From Methyloferula stellata AR4 (lineage in GTDB: Bacteria > Pseudomonadota > Alphaproteobacteria > Rhizobiales > Beijerinckiaceae): a stretch of 64,000 nucleotides of DNA. Position 1 is the stretch's first letter, and each line of letters begins with the position of its first letter. This document shows positions 36,943 through 46,245 of the stretch, piece after piece. Both the position numbers and the translations under genes were made by a program. The notes beneath the pieces were generated by a model that searched no databases, was not told the DNA's origin, and was given only the letters and a program-made list of their open reading frames with translations. The stretch is from positions 3,116,001 through 3,180,000 of the forward strand of contig NZ_ARWA01000001.1 in the NCBI RefSeq assembly GCF_000385335.1, written 5' to 3'.

Positions 36943-37698
36943 TTACGCCACCGCGGCCTTGATCGCGTCGAAGGTCTCAGCCATTTCTTCCTGGCTCACA
37001 TCGGCGATGCGGGCCGGCGCGAAAATATCCTCGCCGCCCATCCAGGCTCTCTCGCAATTCTCGTCCTTCAAGGCAATGATGAGCGCATGATTGAGTTCGT
37101 AGATTCCCCAGCCAAGTCCGGCGTCACGCAAGGCCGATTGCAAGGCGTTTTGAATAAGGCTGCGGGCGGTCATATGCGGCTCCGAGATCGGCACGTCGAC
37201 TTCTTCGCCCGAGAGCGCATCGACGCAGGCATGTTCGGAAAAAGACGCATGACCCCGGCACGCCAAGGGCCGCCGCGAATAGATCACGCAAAGCCCATTC
37301 TCGATAAAGGGACAGACCTCGCCCACTTCCATGCGATCGAGTTCGCCGACGCCATTGGTCGCATCATGCGCCTGTTCGATCCGCGCGACGAGGTCGCCGA
37401 CGAATTCCGCGCCGCGCGCCTTTTCGAGCTTGATAAGATAATGTTTGATGAGCAGCACCTCCGGCGCCGTCGCAGCGACCCGGATCGTGCAGCAACTGGC
37501 GCAGCCGCCGCGGCAGGCGACGACCGCGTCGATGCCATCCAGGGCGCTCTTGACATAATGTTCGAAACTCTCGAAAGCCTCGTCGAGCAGCCGCTCGGAC
37601 ATCCCCTCGCGGACGCTCGCGGGCCCGATCAGATCGGTGAAAATTGCATTGAGGCTTTTGAAGAGGGCCAGCGGATTATCAATATCAGCCACCGCCAT
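36943..37698 (-). CDS. YkgJ-type cysteine-cluster protein
   Basis: A 251-residue protein of the putative zinc/iron-chelating YkgJ family. Two cysteine groups: CRGGCASCC (about residues 83-91) and CPFIENGLCVIYSRRPLACRG (about 144-164). This CxxxCxxC ... C(8)C..C pattern is the family signature. Start at ATG 37698 (MAVADIDNPL) gives an acidic helical N-terminus of ~75 residues before the first cysteines. Function unknown; metal binding is inferred from the family. Confidence 0.82.
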   Translation of the reverse strand: MAVADIDNPLALFKSLNAIFTDLIGPASVREGMSERLLDEAFESFEHYVKSALDGIDAVVACRGGCASCCTIRVAATAPEVLLIKHYLIKLEKARGAEFVGDLVARIEQAHDATNGVGELDRMEVGEVCPFIENGLCVIYSRRPLACRGHASFSEHACVDALSGEEVDVPISEPHMTARSLIQNALQSALRDAGLGWGIYELNHALIIALKDENCERAWMGGEDIFAPARIADVSQEEMAETFDAIKAAVA

Positions 37699-37822
37699 GA
37701 CCCACTCCCAAAATGGCCGGCATAAGCGACCGCGCATTTATCGTTATAATATTTAAATACATAGCGAGTCAAGATTACGCAATTTCAATGGCTTGAATAG
37801 CTGTCAAAAGCCGAGGAGAAAC

Positions 37823-39346
37823 TTGTCGATCCCGCGCCGCCCACAAATTCCAATCTGCCTGCGCCACAAGCCTATCCGTAGCGACGGGCAAGCTTCGGAC
37901 GAATTGATCTGGATCAAACCACGGGGACTTTTCTTGGCGGCGATTTCGACATTGATGGCGCGCGGACTTCTCAGTTGCGCGATCATCGCCTTCCCCGCGC
38001 TTGCCGCGGAAAAGCCCGCGTTGAGCCCCGATCAGCCCGCGCCCGCGATCACGCCATCGCATGTCTCGGCCTCGATCGAGTTCAGTTTGCGCGCTTTGGC
38101 CGGAGCGATCGACCGGGATGTTCCCAAACGCCTCGCGACCATCGATGATCGCATCAGTTGCGTGCATCGCCGCGTGCTGGGCTTCGAGATCAATGCGAAA
38201 TGCGATGTCCGCGGCTATGTCGAGCGAACCGCGCCGATATCGCTCTATGTTGACGGCACCCGCGTGGTCGGCGCCGTGCCGATCTACGGCACGGTCTCCG
38301 GAGAAGGCGCGAACAGGATCACGTCGCATATTCACGGCGGCACGGAAGCACGGATCACGGTCGAGGCTGAAGCCCGCCCGCAGCTCCGGCGCGACTGGTC
38401 CGTCGATTTGCATTTCGCCGATAGCTTCCATTGGACCCAACCGCCGGTCCTTCAAGTCCTCGGCCATGAGATCAACCTTTCCCGCTTCGTCGAACCGAAG
38501 ATCAAAGTTCAATTGGATCGCGTTCGGGCCAAGGCGGCCGCGGCCGCAAAAGCGCTCGATCTACATGCCAAAGCCGAGACGGCGTGGCGTCGTGCATTTG
38601 AGCCCGTCAAACTTGCGGACGATCCGGAAGTCTGGCTGCAATTGACGCCGCAGAGCGCCGCTTTCGCCGGCGTAAGCGCGAATAAAGAGGTGATGACCGG
38701 CTCGCTTACAATCGAAGGCACCGCAGAAACCGTGGTCGGACATGCGCCGGCTCCGGTCGCGCCGACCCCATTGCCGCCTCTTGGCAGCGATGTCGCCACA
38801 CCGGGTAAATTCGAGCTGATCGTTCCGGTCCGCGTCGATTACGAGACCTTGCGTCAAAAGGCCAAAGGCCTGATCGCGAGCTTCGGAACCTCGGGCGAGA
38901 ACACGCTCCGCGACGTCGAGATCTATCCCTCCGCCGGAAAGATCGTCCTCGGACTGCGCATCGCGAAAGCGTCCAACGCCGATCCCGATGCCGGCGATTG
39001 GATCTATCTTTTGGCGACGCCGCAAATCGACAATGAGGCCAAGATTCTCCGGCTGCCGAATCTGACCATCAATGCGCCGGATGGCGCCGAGACCGAGATC
39101 GTCAAATGGCTCATCGAGACGAAGCTTCTCAAAACACTGCGCGAACAGCTCGCCATCAGCTACAAGGACACTTACGAAAAGCTGATCGCGGCGGCGGATG
39201 CGAAGCTCACCCGCCCGCTCGGCAACGGGTTTCGCATGGAAGGCCGGCTTGCCTCCGCCCGCGTCGACAAAATCCTGCTGCTCGCGGATGGATTGAGCGT
39301 CGAGCTTCGCGCCGATGGCGACTTAAAAATATTATACGGACTTTAG
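37823..39346 (+). CDS. DUF4403 envelope protein
   Basis: A 507-residue protein of the DUF4403 family, long beta-rich proteins thought to act in the envelope. The start is a TTG at 37823, chosen because AGGAG lies about 5 nt before it; the frame is open upstream to 37793 and an ATG exists at 37955. The hydrophobic region at about residues 36-63 (GLFLAAISTL...FPALAAE) acts as a signal or anchor. Family marks are VSASIEFSLRALAGAID near the N-terminus, RRVLGFEINAKCDVRGYVER, and a C-terminal repeat of the beta module with KTLREQLAISYKDTYEKLI. Two cysteines after the signal (CVHR, KCDV) may pair. Confidence 0.82.
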   Translation: MSIPRRPQIPICLRHKPIRSDGQASDELIWIKPRGLFLAAISTLMARGLLSCAIIAFPALAAEKPALSPDQPAPAITPSHVSASIEFSLRALAGAIDRDVPKRLATIDDRISCVHRRVLGFEINAKCDVRGYVERTAPISLYVDGTRVVGAVPIYGTVSGEGANRITSHIHGGTEARITVEAEARPQLRRDWSVDLHFADSFHWTQPPVLQVLGHEINLSRFVEPKIKVQLDRVRAKAAAAAKALDLHAKAETAWRRAFEPVKLADDPEVWLQLTPQSAAFAGVSANKEVMTGSLTIEGTAETVVGHAPAPVAPTPLPPLGSDVATPGKFELIVPVRVDYETLRQKAKGLIASFGTSGENTLRDVEIYPSAGKIVLGLRIAKASNADPDAGDWIYLLATPQIDNEAKILRLPNLTINAPDGAETEIVKWLIETKLLKTLREQLAISYKDTYEKLIAAADAKLTRPLGNGFRMEGRLASARVDKILLLADGLSVELRADGDLKILYGL

Positions 39347-39367
39347 TGTGGGAAGCTCATTGAGCCC

Positions 39368-39541
39368 AATCCCAAACCCTTATCCTGAGGAGCTTGCCAT
39401 AGGGCGTTGCGAAGCGACGCCCGTCGCAAGCAACGGGCTATGGCAAGCGTCTCGAAGGACGAGGGTTTGGATTCGATAAAGTAACTTCGATCCCTCGCCC
39501 TTCGAGACGGCTGCTCCGCAGCCTCCTCAGGGTGAGGGATC
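39368..39541. repeat. Compound inverted-repeat element
   Basis: First unit: CCAAACCCT (39372-39380) pairs with AGGGTTTGG (39462-39470), enclosing TTGCCATAG (39394-39402) / CTATGGCAA (39438-39446). Second unit: GATCCCTCGCCC...GGCTGCTCCGCAGCC...GGTGAGGGATC (39489-39541). Phrases like CTTATCCTGAGGAG and CTCGAAGGACGAGG are typical of a repeat family scattered through Rhizobiales genomes. It fills most of the 280-nt spacer between the DUF4403 and dehydrogenase genes, which are convergent. Confidence 0.8.
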
Positions 39542-39626
39542 AGGTAAGCTGCGAAAAACTGTCTGCGGTTTTTTTACGCTAAGCGCTTCGCGGGCGCACC
39601 GCCACCGGATGCTTGCGCTCAATAAA

Positions 39627-40505
39627 TCAAGCCGCAGCATCCTTGGCCGCGAGGCCGCCGATCGCCGACCAATCGAGCTTGTCGCCGCCATGCGCCAGCA
39701 GAGTGATGAAGCGGTCGCGCAGCAGGCTGGCGAGCGGCAAGGTCACGCGAAGCTCCTCGGCCGCGGCCAAAGCGAGCCTGATGTCCTTTGCGCCGAGCGG
39801 CGCTGCGAAACCCGCCGGCTCGAATTTTTCGCTGGCGATCAAATCGCCATAGGTCTTGTAGACCGGCGCGCTGAACAAGGTCGACGTCAGAATGTCGAGA
39901 TATTGATGCTTGTCGACGCCGCCTTTGCTGACAAGCGCCATGGCCTCGCCAAGCGACTCGATGACCGCCGCGATCAGGAAATTGCCGCTGAGTTTCACGA
40001 GATTGGCGGCTTTCGGCGTTTCAGAAATGACGAAGGTCTTTTGCCCGATCGCATCGAGGAGCGGCATGGCCGTCTTGACCGCGTCGGGTGCGCCCCCAGC
40101 GACCACGAAGAGTTGCCCCGCCGCGGCGGCGGCGGGACGGCCGAAGACCGGCGCCGCGACATAGACCTGACCGGCGGCGGCATGATCGGCCGTGAGCTGT
40201 TCGGACAATGCGACGCTGATCGTGCTCGATGAAATATGCATCGCGCCTTTGGCGAGGCTCGCGAGAATGCCGCCGTCTCCATGTGTCACTTGCGTGACCG
40301 CCTCGTCATTGGCGAGCATCGTGAAGACCGCGTCGCCTTTGCAGGCCTCGGCAACGCTTTTGGCGAGCTTCGCGCCCTCTTTGACGAGCGGCTCCGCCTT
40401 GGCCGCCGTCCGGTTATAGACGGTGACCTCATGGCCGGCCTTGATGAGGTTTGCCGCGATGCCGCTGCCCATTTGTCCCAATCCGATAAAGCCGATCTTC
40501 ATCAT
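39627..40505 (-). CDS. NAD(P)-dependent 3-hydroxyisobutyrate dehydrogenase-type oxidoreductase
   Basis: A 292-residue beta-hydroxyacid dehydrogenase. NAD(P)-binding motif GFIGLGQMGSGIAANLIKAG at residues 5-24, then VTVYNRT; the substrate region reads MHISSSTISVALSEQL, and the catalytic lysine is in the block KLSGNFLIAAVIESLGEAM. The Arg in YNRTAAKAE suggests NADPH. Possible substrates include 3-hydroxyisobutyrate, tartronate semialdehyde or succinic semialdehyde; sequence alone does not decide. A second ATG at 40502 is an equally good start. Confidence 0.88.
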   Translation of the reverse strand: MMKIGFIGLGQMGSGIAANLIKAGHEVTVYNRTAAKAEPLVKEGAKLAKSVAEACKGDAVFTMLANDEAVTQVTHGDGGILASLAKGAMHISSSTISVALSEQLTADHAAAGQVYVAAPVFGRPAAAAAGQLFVVAGGAPDAVKTAMPLLDAIGQKTFVISETPKAANLVKLSGNFLIAAVIESLGEAMALVSKGGVDKHQYLDILTSTLFSAPVYKTYGDLIASEKFEPAGFAAPLGAKDIRLALAAAEELRVTLPLASLLRDRFITLLAHGGDKLDWSAIGGLAAKDAAA

Positions 40506-40575
40506 TTCACCTCTTCAAGAAACCAGACGCGCCATGGGTCCATAAAAGCATAAGGTGGCGGCGTGCCGTCTCATG

Positions 40576-41796
40576 TCAATTTGCGCTTTCGGTCATAGTC
40601 CGCCTGGAGATGGGACGCAGCATGCCGCTGCGCCCGTCAAGCCAGTGAGAATAGAGACTGAGCGTGAGCGCGGCGACAGCCAAAGCGACGCTGATCCAGG
40701 CGAGCCTGTCATAGGCCACGCCATGCGTCAGCGCGATGCCGCCGATCCAGGCGCCGGTCGCATTGCCGAAATTGAAGGCGCCTTGATTGATGGTCGAGGC
40801 GAGATTGGGCGCGAAGGCTGCCTCGTTCACCACCCGCATCTGGAGGGGCGATACGAGCGCGAAGACAAGTGCGCCCCAGATGAAGATCGTGATCGCAGCC
40901 GGCCAGACGGAAGCACTCGTCTTGGTGAAGAGAACAAGCACCAGGATCAGCATCGCAAAAATGCCGATCACCGAGGGCATTAGCTTCCAGTCGCCGAGTC
41001 GGCCGCCGATGAAGTTGCCGACCGTCAAGCCGACGCCGAACAAGAGCAGCATTCCGGTCACCGCATGCGGCGACATCCGCGTCACGCTTTCGAGGAGCGG
41101 CGCAATATAGGTGAACGTGCTGAACAGGCTCGCCGACGCCAGCACGCTGATCGCCATCGCAAGGATCACCTGCCGACTGGCAAGCGAGCGCAGCTCATGC
41201 GCCAAATGGACCTGTGGATTGGGAATGTCGCGCGGCAGCCGCGTGTAGAGCGCGACGCCGGCTGCCAGTCCGATAAGGACGACGGCGAAGAATGTGGTTC
41301 GCCAGCCGACCGCCTCGCCGAGCGCCGTGCCGAAAGGCACACCGAGCACATTGGCAAGCGTCAGACCCGCGAACATCATGGCGATGGCCTGCGCCCTTTT
41401 GCGGACCGGTACGAGCGCCGCGGCCACCACCGAACCGATGCCGAAAAAAGCACCGTGGCACAGCGCCGTCACGATGCGCGCCGCCATAAGCAACCCATAG
41501 GTCGGCGCCAATGCGCAGAGGAGATTGCCGATAATGAAAACGCCCATCAGTAGGAGAAGCGTTTTGCGCCTATCCAAACGCGCTGTTGCAATGGCGAGGA
41601 AAGGCGAGCCGAAGGCGACGCTCAAAGCATAACCTGTCACCAAGAGACCGGCTTGCGGGATCGTGACCGCGAGATCGCTCGCGACATCAGGCAAGAGCCC
41701 CATGATCACGAATTCGGTCGTGCCTATACCGAAGGAGGCCAAAGCCAGCGCCAAAAGCGGCGCGCGGCTGTTTGTTTCTTGAGTGATGCTCGTCAT
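40576..41796 (-). CDS. MFS efflux transporter (AraJ/DHA1-type)
   Basis: A 406-residue, 12-helix major-facilitator protein. The first helix reads FGIGTTEFVIMGLLPDVASD, characteristic of the DHA1/AraJ efflux subgroup; the cytoplasmic loop motif A appears as ATARLDRRKTLLL. Start at ATG 41796; the longer frame uses TTG with no site. Drug, sugar or metabolite efflux is typical for the group; no regulator is adjacent. The next gene on this strand lies more than 150 nt upstream, so it is probably monocistronic. Confidence 0.88.
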   Translation of the reverse strand: MTSITQETNSRAPLLALALASFGIGTTEFVIMGLLPDVASDLAVTIPQAGLLVTGYALSVAFGSPFLAIATARLDRRKTLLLLMGVFIIGNLLCALAPTYGLLMAARIVTALCHGAFFGIGSVVAAALVPVRKRAQAIAMMFAGLTLANVLGVPFGTALGEAVGWRTTFFAVVLIGLAAGVALYTRLPRDIPNPQVHLAHELRSLASRQVILAMAISVLASASLFSTFTYIAPLLESVTRMSPHAVTGMLLLFGVGLTVGNFIGGRLGDWKLMPSVIGIFAMLILVLVLFTKTSASVWPAAITIFIWGALVFALVSPLQMRVVNEAAFAPNLASTINQGAFNFGNATGAWIGGIALTHGVAYDRLAWISVALAVAALTLSLYSHWLDGRSGMLRPISRRTMTESAN

Positions 41797-41953
41797 AGCA
41801 GGAGAAGCGTCCGCGTGGGCAGCCGGACGCAATGCGAGGCAGCGACCTTGGCAAGCGACCGATGGTCAAGGGTTGATGATGAGCCTTGAGACTCATGCCG
41901 GAAGATAGGGCCCGTCATAGCGATTGCGCGGCGGAAGTCTCTTCATATCCTTG

Positions 41954-42826
41954 TTACGCGGCAAGCTTGACCAAATCGGCCAGCACCGTCTCATAAGACA
42001 CCGTGCCGGTGATATGCTCATTCTTGCCGGGATCGAAATCGATCCAACCGGAATTGAATCCATCGAGCATGTCGACGCGCGGCTGCGGCCAAGCGATACC
42101 TTGCGCTTGAAACCGCGCCGCCCATTCGCCGCGCGGAACGAGATGCGCCGCGACGTTTCGTCCTAACGCATGGCCAAGGAGCGCGGCGATCTCGTTTTGC
42201 GAATAGCGTTTGGGTCCTTCGATCTCGATCACGCGGCGGCCGGTCCAGCTTTGCGTCAGCGTTTGCGCCGCGACCCGGCCGATATCGGCGGTCGCGACCA
42301 TCGGAAAAACCTTGTCGAGCGGCTGCAGAAAACTCGCCATCTCGCCGGTTTGCCGCGCGGGCGTCACATCCCACAGCGAATTCTCCATGAACCAGCCCGG
42401 GCGCAGGATGGCCGTGGGAATCGAGAGCCTGCCCAAGGCTTCTTCCAGAATATGCACCTGGCTGATGAGGCCGAGCCCCGACTCGCGTTCGCCGCCGATC
42501 GAGGACAGCGCGACGGCCTTCGGCGCCCCTGCGGCGGCCAGCGCCGCGGCCTGGTTCGCAGAAGCCACGCGCGCACTGCTGAACGCGGGATCGGGCGCGA
42601 AATTCGGCGGCACCATGACGAAAACGCCTTCAGTCTGCACAAAGGCTTTGGTCAGCGCGCCTACATCTTCAACGCTGGCGATGGCGATCTCGGCGCCCAA
42701 CGCTTGCCAAGGGGCTGCCTTGGATTGATCGCGCAAAACAGCGCGCACCTTATGCCCGGCCGCCAACAAATGCCGTGCCGCCGCGCCGCCGACATTGCCC
42801 GTCACGCCCATGATTGCAAACATCAT
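41954..42826 (-). CDS. NmrA-type NAD(P)-binding protein
   Basis: A 290-residue atypical short-chain dehydrogenase of the NmrA/HSCARG family. N-terminal dinucleotide motif IMGVTGNVGGAAARHLLAAG, VRAVLRDQSK, and SSIGGERESGLGLISQVHIL replace the catalytic Tyr-Lys segment of true SDRs; GWFMENSLWDV follows. Such proteins often sense NADP+ or act as redox regulators or quinone reductases. Start at 42826 or 42823 (two consecutive Met codons). Confidence 0.86.
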   Translation of the reverse strand: MMFAIMGVTGNVGGAAARHLLAAGHKVRAVLRDQSKAAPWQALGAEIAIASVEDVGALTKAFVQTEGVFVMVPPNFAPDPAFSSARVASANQAAALAAAGAPKAVALSSIGGERESGLGLISQVHILEEALGRLSIPTAILRPGWFMENSLWDVTPARQTGEMASFLQPLDKVFPMVATADIGRVAAQTLTQSWTGRRVIEIEGPKRYSQNEIAALLGHALGRNVAAHLVPRGEWAARFQAQGIAWPQPRVDMLDGFNSGWIDFDPGKNEHITGTVSYETVLADLVKLAA

Positions 42827-43023
42827 ACTGTCCTCGAAACCGTTAACCGGAAAAGGATGGCGAACAATTCAAGCGTTACAACCCTCGGCGCGGCCAGGTA
42901 GAGACGAAACTTCGACCAAAGCGGCCACAAAATCTGAAATTTCACAAAACTGTTAAAAACCGGGCATAGAGGCTTGGTACCGCGATACTAGAGGTCGGCG
43001 CACCAAGAGCCAGGGGGAACACC

Positions 43024-43467
43024 ATGTCCAAGAAGGCCACTGAGGGATCGCACGAAGGCGATCACAAGACGGAAGCGGAAGACGCACATCTGCCTTTGAC
43101 GAACGGCGCGGCCCACGAAGCGGAAGCTGAAGCCGATCAGGAGAATAGTGACATTGTCGGAAAGGTCGTTCTGGTCGGCGCCATCGGCGTCGGCGCGGCA
43201 CTCATCGAATCGGCCTTGATCCCCGGCATGATCATCGGTGCCGCGGCGGTTCTTGCGCCCAAATTCGTACCCGAAATCGGCAACCGTCTGCGCCCGCTGT
43301 TCAAATCCACCATTCGCGGCGCCTATAAGCTCACGGAAAAAACCCGCGAGGCTTTCGCCGAGGCGCATGAACAAGTGCAAGACATCATGGCCGAAGCCCG
43401 TCACGAGGACGCGGAGGCCGCCGGCGCGACCAAACCCGCAGCCGGTGCTACCGCGCCGCAAGCCTAA
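43024..43467 (+). CDS. DUF5132-like membrane protein
   Basis: A 147-residue protein with an acidic N-terminus (about 1-42, rich in Glu/His: HEGDHKTEAEDAH), one hydrophobic region at about 46-80 (VVLVGAIGVGAALIESALIP then GMIIGAAAVLAPKFVPEIG), and a charged amphipathic C-terminus with KLTEKTREAFAEAHEQVQDI and a low-complexity Ala tail. The Gly/Ala-rich helix followed by AP(K)xxP is what DUF5132 proteins look like; they are associated with HMA2 and P-type ATPase genes, as here. GGGGGAAC precedes the ATG. First gene of the four-gene operon. Function unknown. Confidence 0.72.
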   Translation: MSKKATEGSHEGDHKTEAEDAHLPLTNGAAHEAEAEADQENSDIVGKVVLVGAIGVGAALIESALIPGMIIGAAAVLAPKFVPEIGNRLRPLFKSTIRGAYKLTEKTREAFAEAHEQVQDIMAEARHEDAEAAGATKPAAGATAPQA

Positions 43468-43490
43468 GCAAGGTTTAGATTGCCGGACCC

Positions 43491-44078
43491 GTGAAGAAAA
43501 AGCACCGAGCGACGATCGCGCATCACGTCCCTGGGCGCATGCGCCTCAAAATTCCGTCCGGCAAGGGCAACGAGGTTCTGTTTGAGGAAATTCGACAGAG
43601 CCTCGCCGTCGTCCCAGGCATTCACGAGATCATCGTCAATCCGGCGACGAGCAGCGTGACGGTTCATTATGCCGTCGATGCGCATCCGGAATTACACGTG
43701 AGCCTCGGCCAGCACCAGGATCATTTCGAGGTTCACACCCCGCCTTCGACAAAGCTCGACGACATGACGCATATGGTCGAGGCGGAAGCGGAATTTCTCG
43801 CCGAACATTCGCATTCGGCAAAAGCCGTCGTCAATTTCTGCAGGCATCTCGACCGCGAGGTGAAAAAGGCGACCGGCAATTCCGTCGATTTGAAAGTGCT
43901 CGTGCCTTTGGGGCTCGCCGTCGTCACTTTCGTCGAAATCGGCGCCGCCGCCGCGACGCCGGTCTGGGTGACGATCGGCCTCTTCTCCATCAATCATTTC
44001 GTCGAGCTGCAAGCGCATCAGGCGCGGCAACGGCGCGAAGACGAGACCCGATCCTCAAGTCCGCGCACCGAGGCCTGA
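43491..44078 (+). CDS. HMA2 domain protein
   Basis: A 195-residue protein starting with GTG 43491. Residues ~6-65 form an HMA2 domain (HHVPGRMRLKIP, then VVPGIHEIIVNPATSSVTVH), the ferredoxin-like relative of heavy-metal-associated domains that lacks the CxxC metal pair; none is present here. Two hydrophobic segments lie near 135-175 (VLVPLGLAVVTFVEIGAAAA and PVWVTIGLFSINHFVELQAH). The stop overlaps the ATPase start by one base, so the two are translationally coupled. It may act as an accessory or chaperone of the pump. Confidence 0.82.
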   Translation: MKKKHRATIAHHVPGRMRLKIPSGKGNEVLFEEIRQSLAVVPGIHEIIVNPATSSVTVHYAVDAHPELHVSLGQHQDHFEVHTPPSTKLDDMTHMVEAEAEFLAEHSHSAKAVVNFCRHLDREVKKATGNSVDLKVLVPLGLAVVTFVEIGAAAATPVWVTIGLFSINHFVELQAHQARQRREDETRSSSPRTEA

Positions 44079-46243
44079 TGAAGCTCACAATCCGGCACTT
44101 CGTACCGGGTCGCGTCCGGCTGTACCTGCCGCTGCTCTATCATGAGTCGCATCTTGTGGACTGCGCCATCGAATGGCTCGAGAAACAGCCGGGTGTCGAA
44201 AGCGTGCGGGTCAATTCCGGCTGCGCCAGCCTCATCATCGCCTATGACCGGCGCAAGCCCGAAATCTGGGCGCAGATCTCTTTCTTCCTGCAGAATGCGA
44301 CCATCGATCAGTTGCGCCTGCTCGCAACTCAGGTTGCCGCGCATCCGAAGCCGCACACGAAACTGTCACCGGCCGAGATCGCCAAATCCGCGGCGCAATC
44401 GGGCACCGCGCTCAAGGCAACCGCACGGCGCTGGCCGCTTGCCTGGCCGACGGTCTCCATTGCCTTGGCTTTTTCGGTCCACCCTTTCGCACTCGCCGCC
44501 AACGTACCTTTGCTGCTCTGGAACGGCTACCCGATCGCCAAACGCGCCTTTCGTGTGATGCGACGGGAACGCCGACTCAATGTCGATTTTCTGGATACAT
44601 TGGCAATCTTGGCCTCGATCGCACAGGGCAACATGCTGGCCGGCGCCATCGTCGCATGGCTCATCCATCTGGGCGATTGGATCCGCGATCTGACCGCGGC
44701 CGGATCGCGCCGCGCCGTCAGCGAATTGCTCGAATATCAAACCAAGACCGCTTGGGTTTTGCGCGACGGCGAGATCATCTGCGTACCGACGGCCGAGCTT
44801 GTCGTCGATGACAAGGTCGTCGTTCACGCGGGCGAGATGATCTCGGTCGATGGCGAAGTGATCGACGGCAGCGCGACCATCGATCAAAAGACGATCACCG
44901 GCGAAGGCCTGCCTGTCCATCGCGCCGCTGGCGAGATCGTCTTCGCCGCGACTGTCCTGCGCGAAGGCCAAATCACCATTCGCGCCATGCGCGTCGGCAC
45001 AGAAACGGCCGCCGCGCAGATCGTCAAACTGGTGGAAGCTGCGCCGATCGGCGAGACGCGCATGCAAAATCATGCCGAGCGGCTGGCCGACCGCCTCGTC
45101 CTGCCGACGCTGGGCCTCGCGACCGGCACGGCGGCGCTGACTTTCGATTTCAACCGCTTTCTGTCGCTGGTCATCGTCGATTATGGCACCGGCATACGCG
45201 TCGCCGCGCCGACCTCCGTTCTCTCGTCGATGACTCATGCGGCCCGCGCCGGCATCATCATCAAGAGCGGCGCCCATATGGAACGTCTGGCCGAGGTCGA
45301 TACCGTCGTCTTCGACAAGACAGGCACCCTCAGCCATGGCGTGCCGGGCGTCGTCGATGTCATCGCCTATCAAGAGAAACATTATTCGCGGCGCGAACTG
45401 ATCGGCCTGCTCGCCGGAGCCGAGACGCGCGTCCAGCATCCCGTCGCCGAAGCCATGCGCGCCAAGGCAGAGGAATGGGAGGTCAATATCCCCTCCTGCG
45501 ACAAGCAGCAATTCCGCGTCGGCCTCGGCGTCGAGGCACAAGTGAACGGCTGCTATGTGCATGTCGGCAGCGAACGCTTTTTGCGCGAAAGCGGGATCAA
45601 AATCGCGTGCGCCGAAAAAGATCGCGCAACCTTCGATGAAATGGGATGTTCGTCGCTCTATATAGCTGTGGACGGCATTCTCTCGGGACTGGTTCCCTTC
45701 GCCGACAAGATCAGACCCGAAAGCAAGGCCGTCATCTCGACTTTGCACCGTATGGGCATAAAAAATACGATCATGCTGACCGGCGACAACGCGGTGGTCG
45801 CCAAGGCGGTCGGCGAAAGGCTCGGTTTGACGCGGCAATTCGCTGGCACCTTGCCCGCGGATAAGGCCGAAATCATCCGGGACTTGCAAAGCCAGGGCCG
45901 ATGTGTCGCCATGGTCGGCGATGGAATCAACGACTCGCCCGCATTGAGCTATGCGGATGTCGGCATCGCCATGCGGTATGGCGCCGAAGTGACGCATGAA
46001 TCGGCCAACGTGCTGTTGATGGAAGATTCCCTATGGAAACTCGTCAAGGCGATCGAAATCTCGCGCGGCGCCGTGGGCCTGATCAAGCAGAATTACGCGA
46101 TCGTCGCGGTGCTGAACACATTGGCGCTGGGCCTCGCCCTGCCGGGCGGCCTCATCACGCCGGAGATGACCGCCCTGATCAGCAATGGCTCGGCAATCTT
46201 GGCCAGTCTGAACGGACTGCGTCCCGTTCTGCGCTATCAATAG
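44078..46243 (+). CDS. HMA2-type P-type ATPase lacking the CPx motif
   Basis: A 721-residue P1B-like pump. N-terminal HMA2 domain (FVPGRVRLYLPLL, 8-20), membrane segments, actuator motif TGEGLPV (274-280), phosphorylation site D413 in FDKTGT, HP motif H454-P455, TGDNAV, and GDGINDSPALSYADVG. All catalytic signatures are intact. The place normally holding CPC in membrane helix 6 reads YGT (residues 369-371 in DYGTGIRVAAPTS), so the usual transition-metal ligands are absent. The ion is therefore not predictable; the pump belongs with the HMA2-bearing branch near CtpC-like ATPases. Stop is 2 nt before the EcsC start. Confidence 0.9.
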   Translation: MKLTIRHFVPGRVRLYLPLLYHESHLVDCAIEWLEKQPGVESVRVNSGCASLIIAYDRRKPEIWAQISFFLQNATIDQLRLLATQVAAHPKPHTKLSPAEIAKSAAQSGTALKATARRWPLAWPTVSIALAFSVHPFALAANVPLLLWNGYPIAKRAFRVMRRERRLNVDFLDTLAILASIAQGNMLAGAIVAWLIHLGDWIRDLTAAGSRRAVSELLEYQTKTAWVLRDGEIICVPTAELVVDDKVVVHAGEMISVDGEVIDGSATIDQKTITGEGLPVHRAAGEIVFAATVLREGQITIRAMRVGTETAAAQIVKLVEAAPIGETRMQNHAERLADRLVLPTLGLATGTAALTFDFNRFLSLVIVDYGTGIRVAAPTSVLSSMTHAARAGIIIKSGAHMERLAEVDTVVFDKTGTLSHGVPGVVDVIAYQEKHYSRRELIGLLAGAETRVQHPVAEAMRAKAEEWEVNIPSCDKQQFRVGLGVEAQVNGCYVHVGSERFLRESGIKIACAEKDRATFDEMGCSSLYIAVDGILSGLVPFADKIRPESKAVISTLHRMGIKNTIMLTGDNAVVAKAVGERLGLTRQFAGTLPADKAEIIRDLQSQGRCVAMVGDGINDSPALSYADVGIAMRYGAEVTHESANVLLMEDSLWKLVKAIEISRGAVGLIKQNYAIVAVLNTLALGLALPGGLITPEMTALISNGSAILASLNGLRPVLRYQ

Positions 46244-46245
46244 AC

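Noticed and set aside
44366-45997. A 543-codon minus-strand frame
   Set aside because: Antisense of the P-type ATPase, which has intact motifs; such long shadows are expected in GC-rich DNA.
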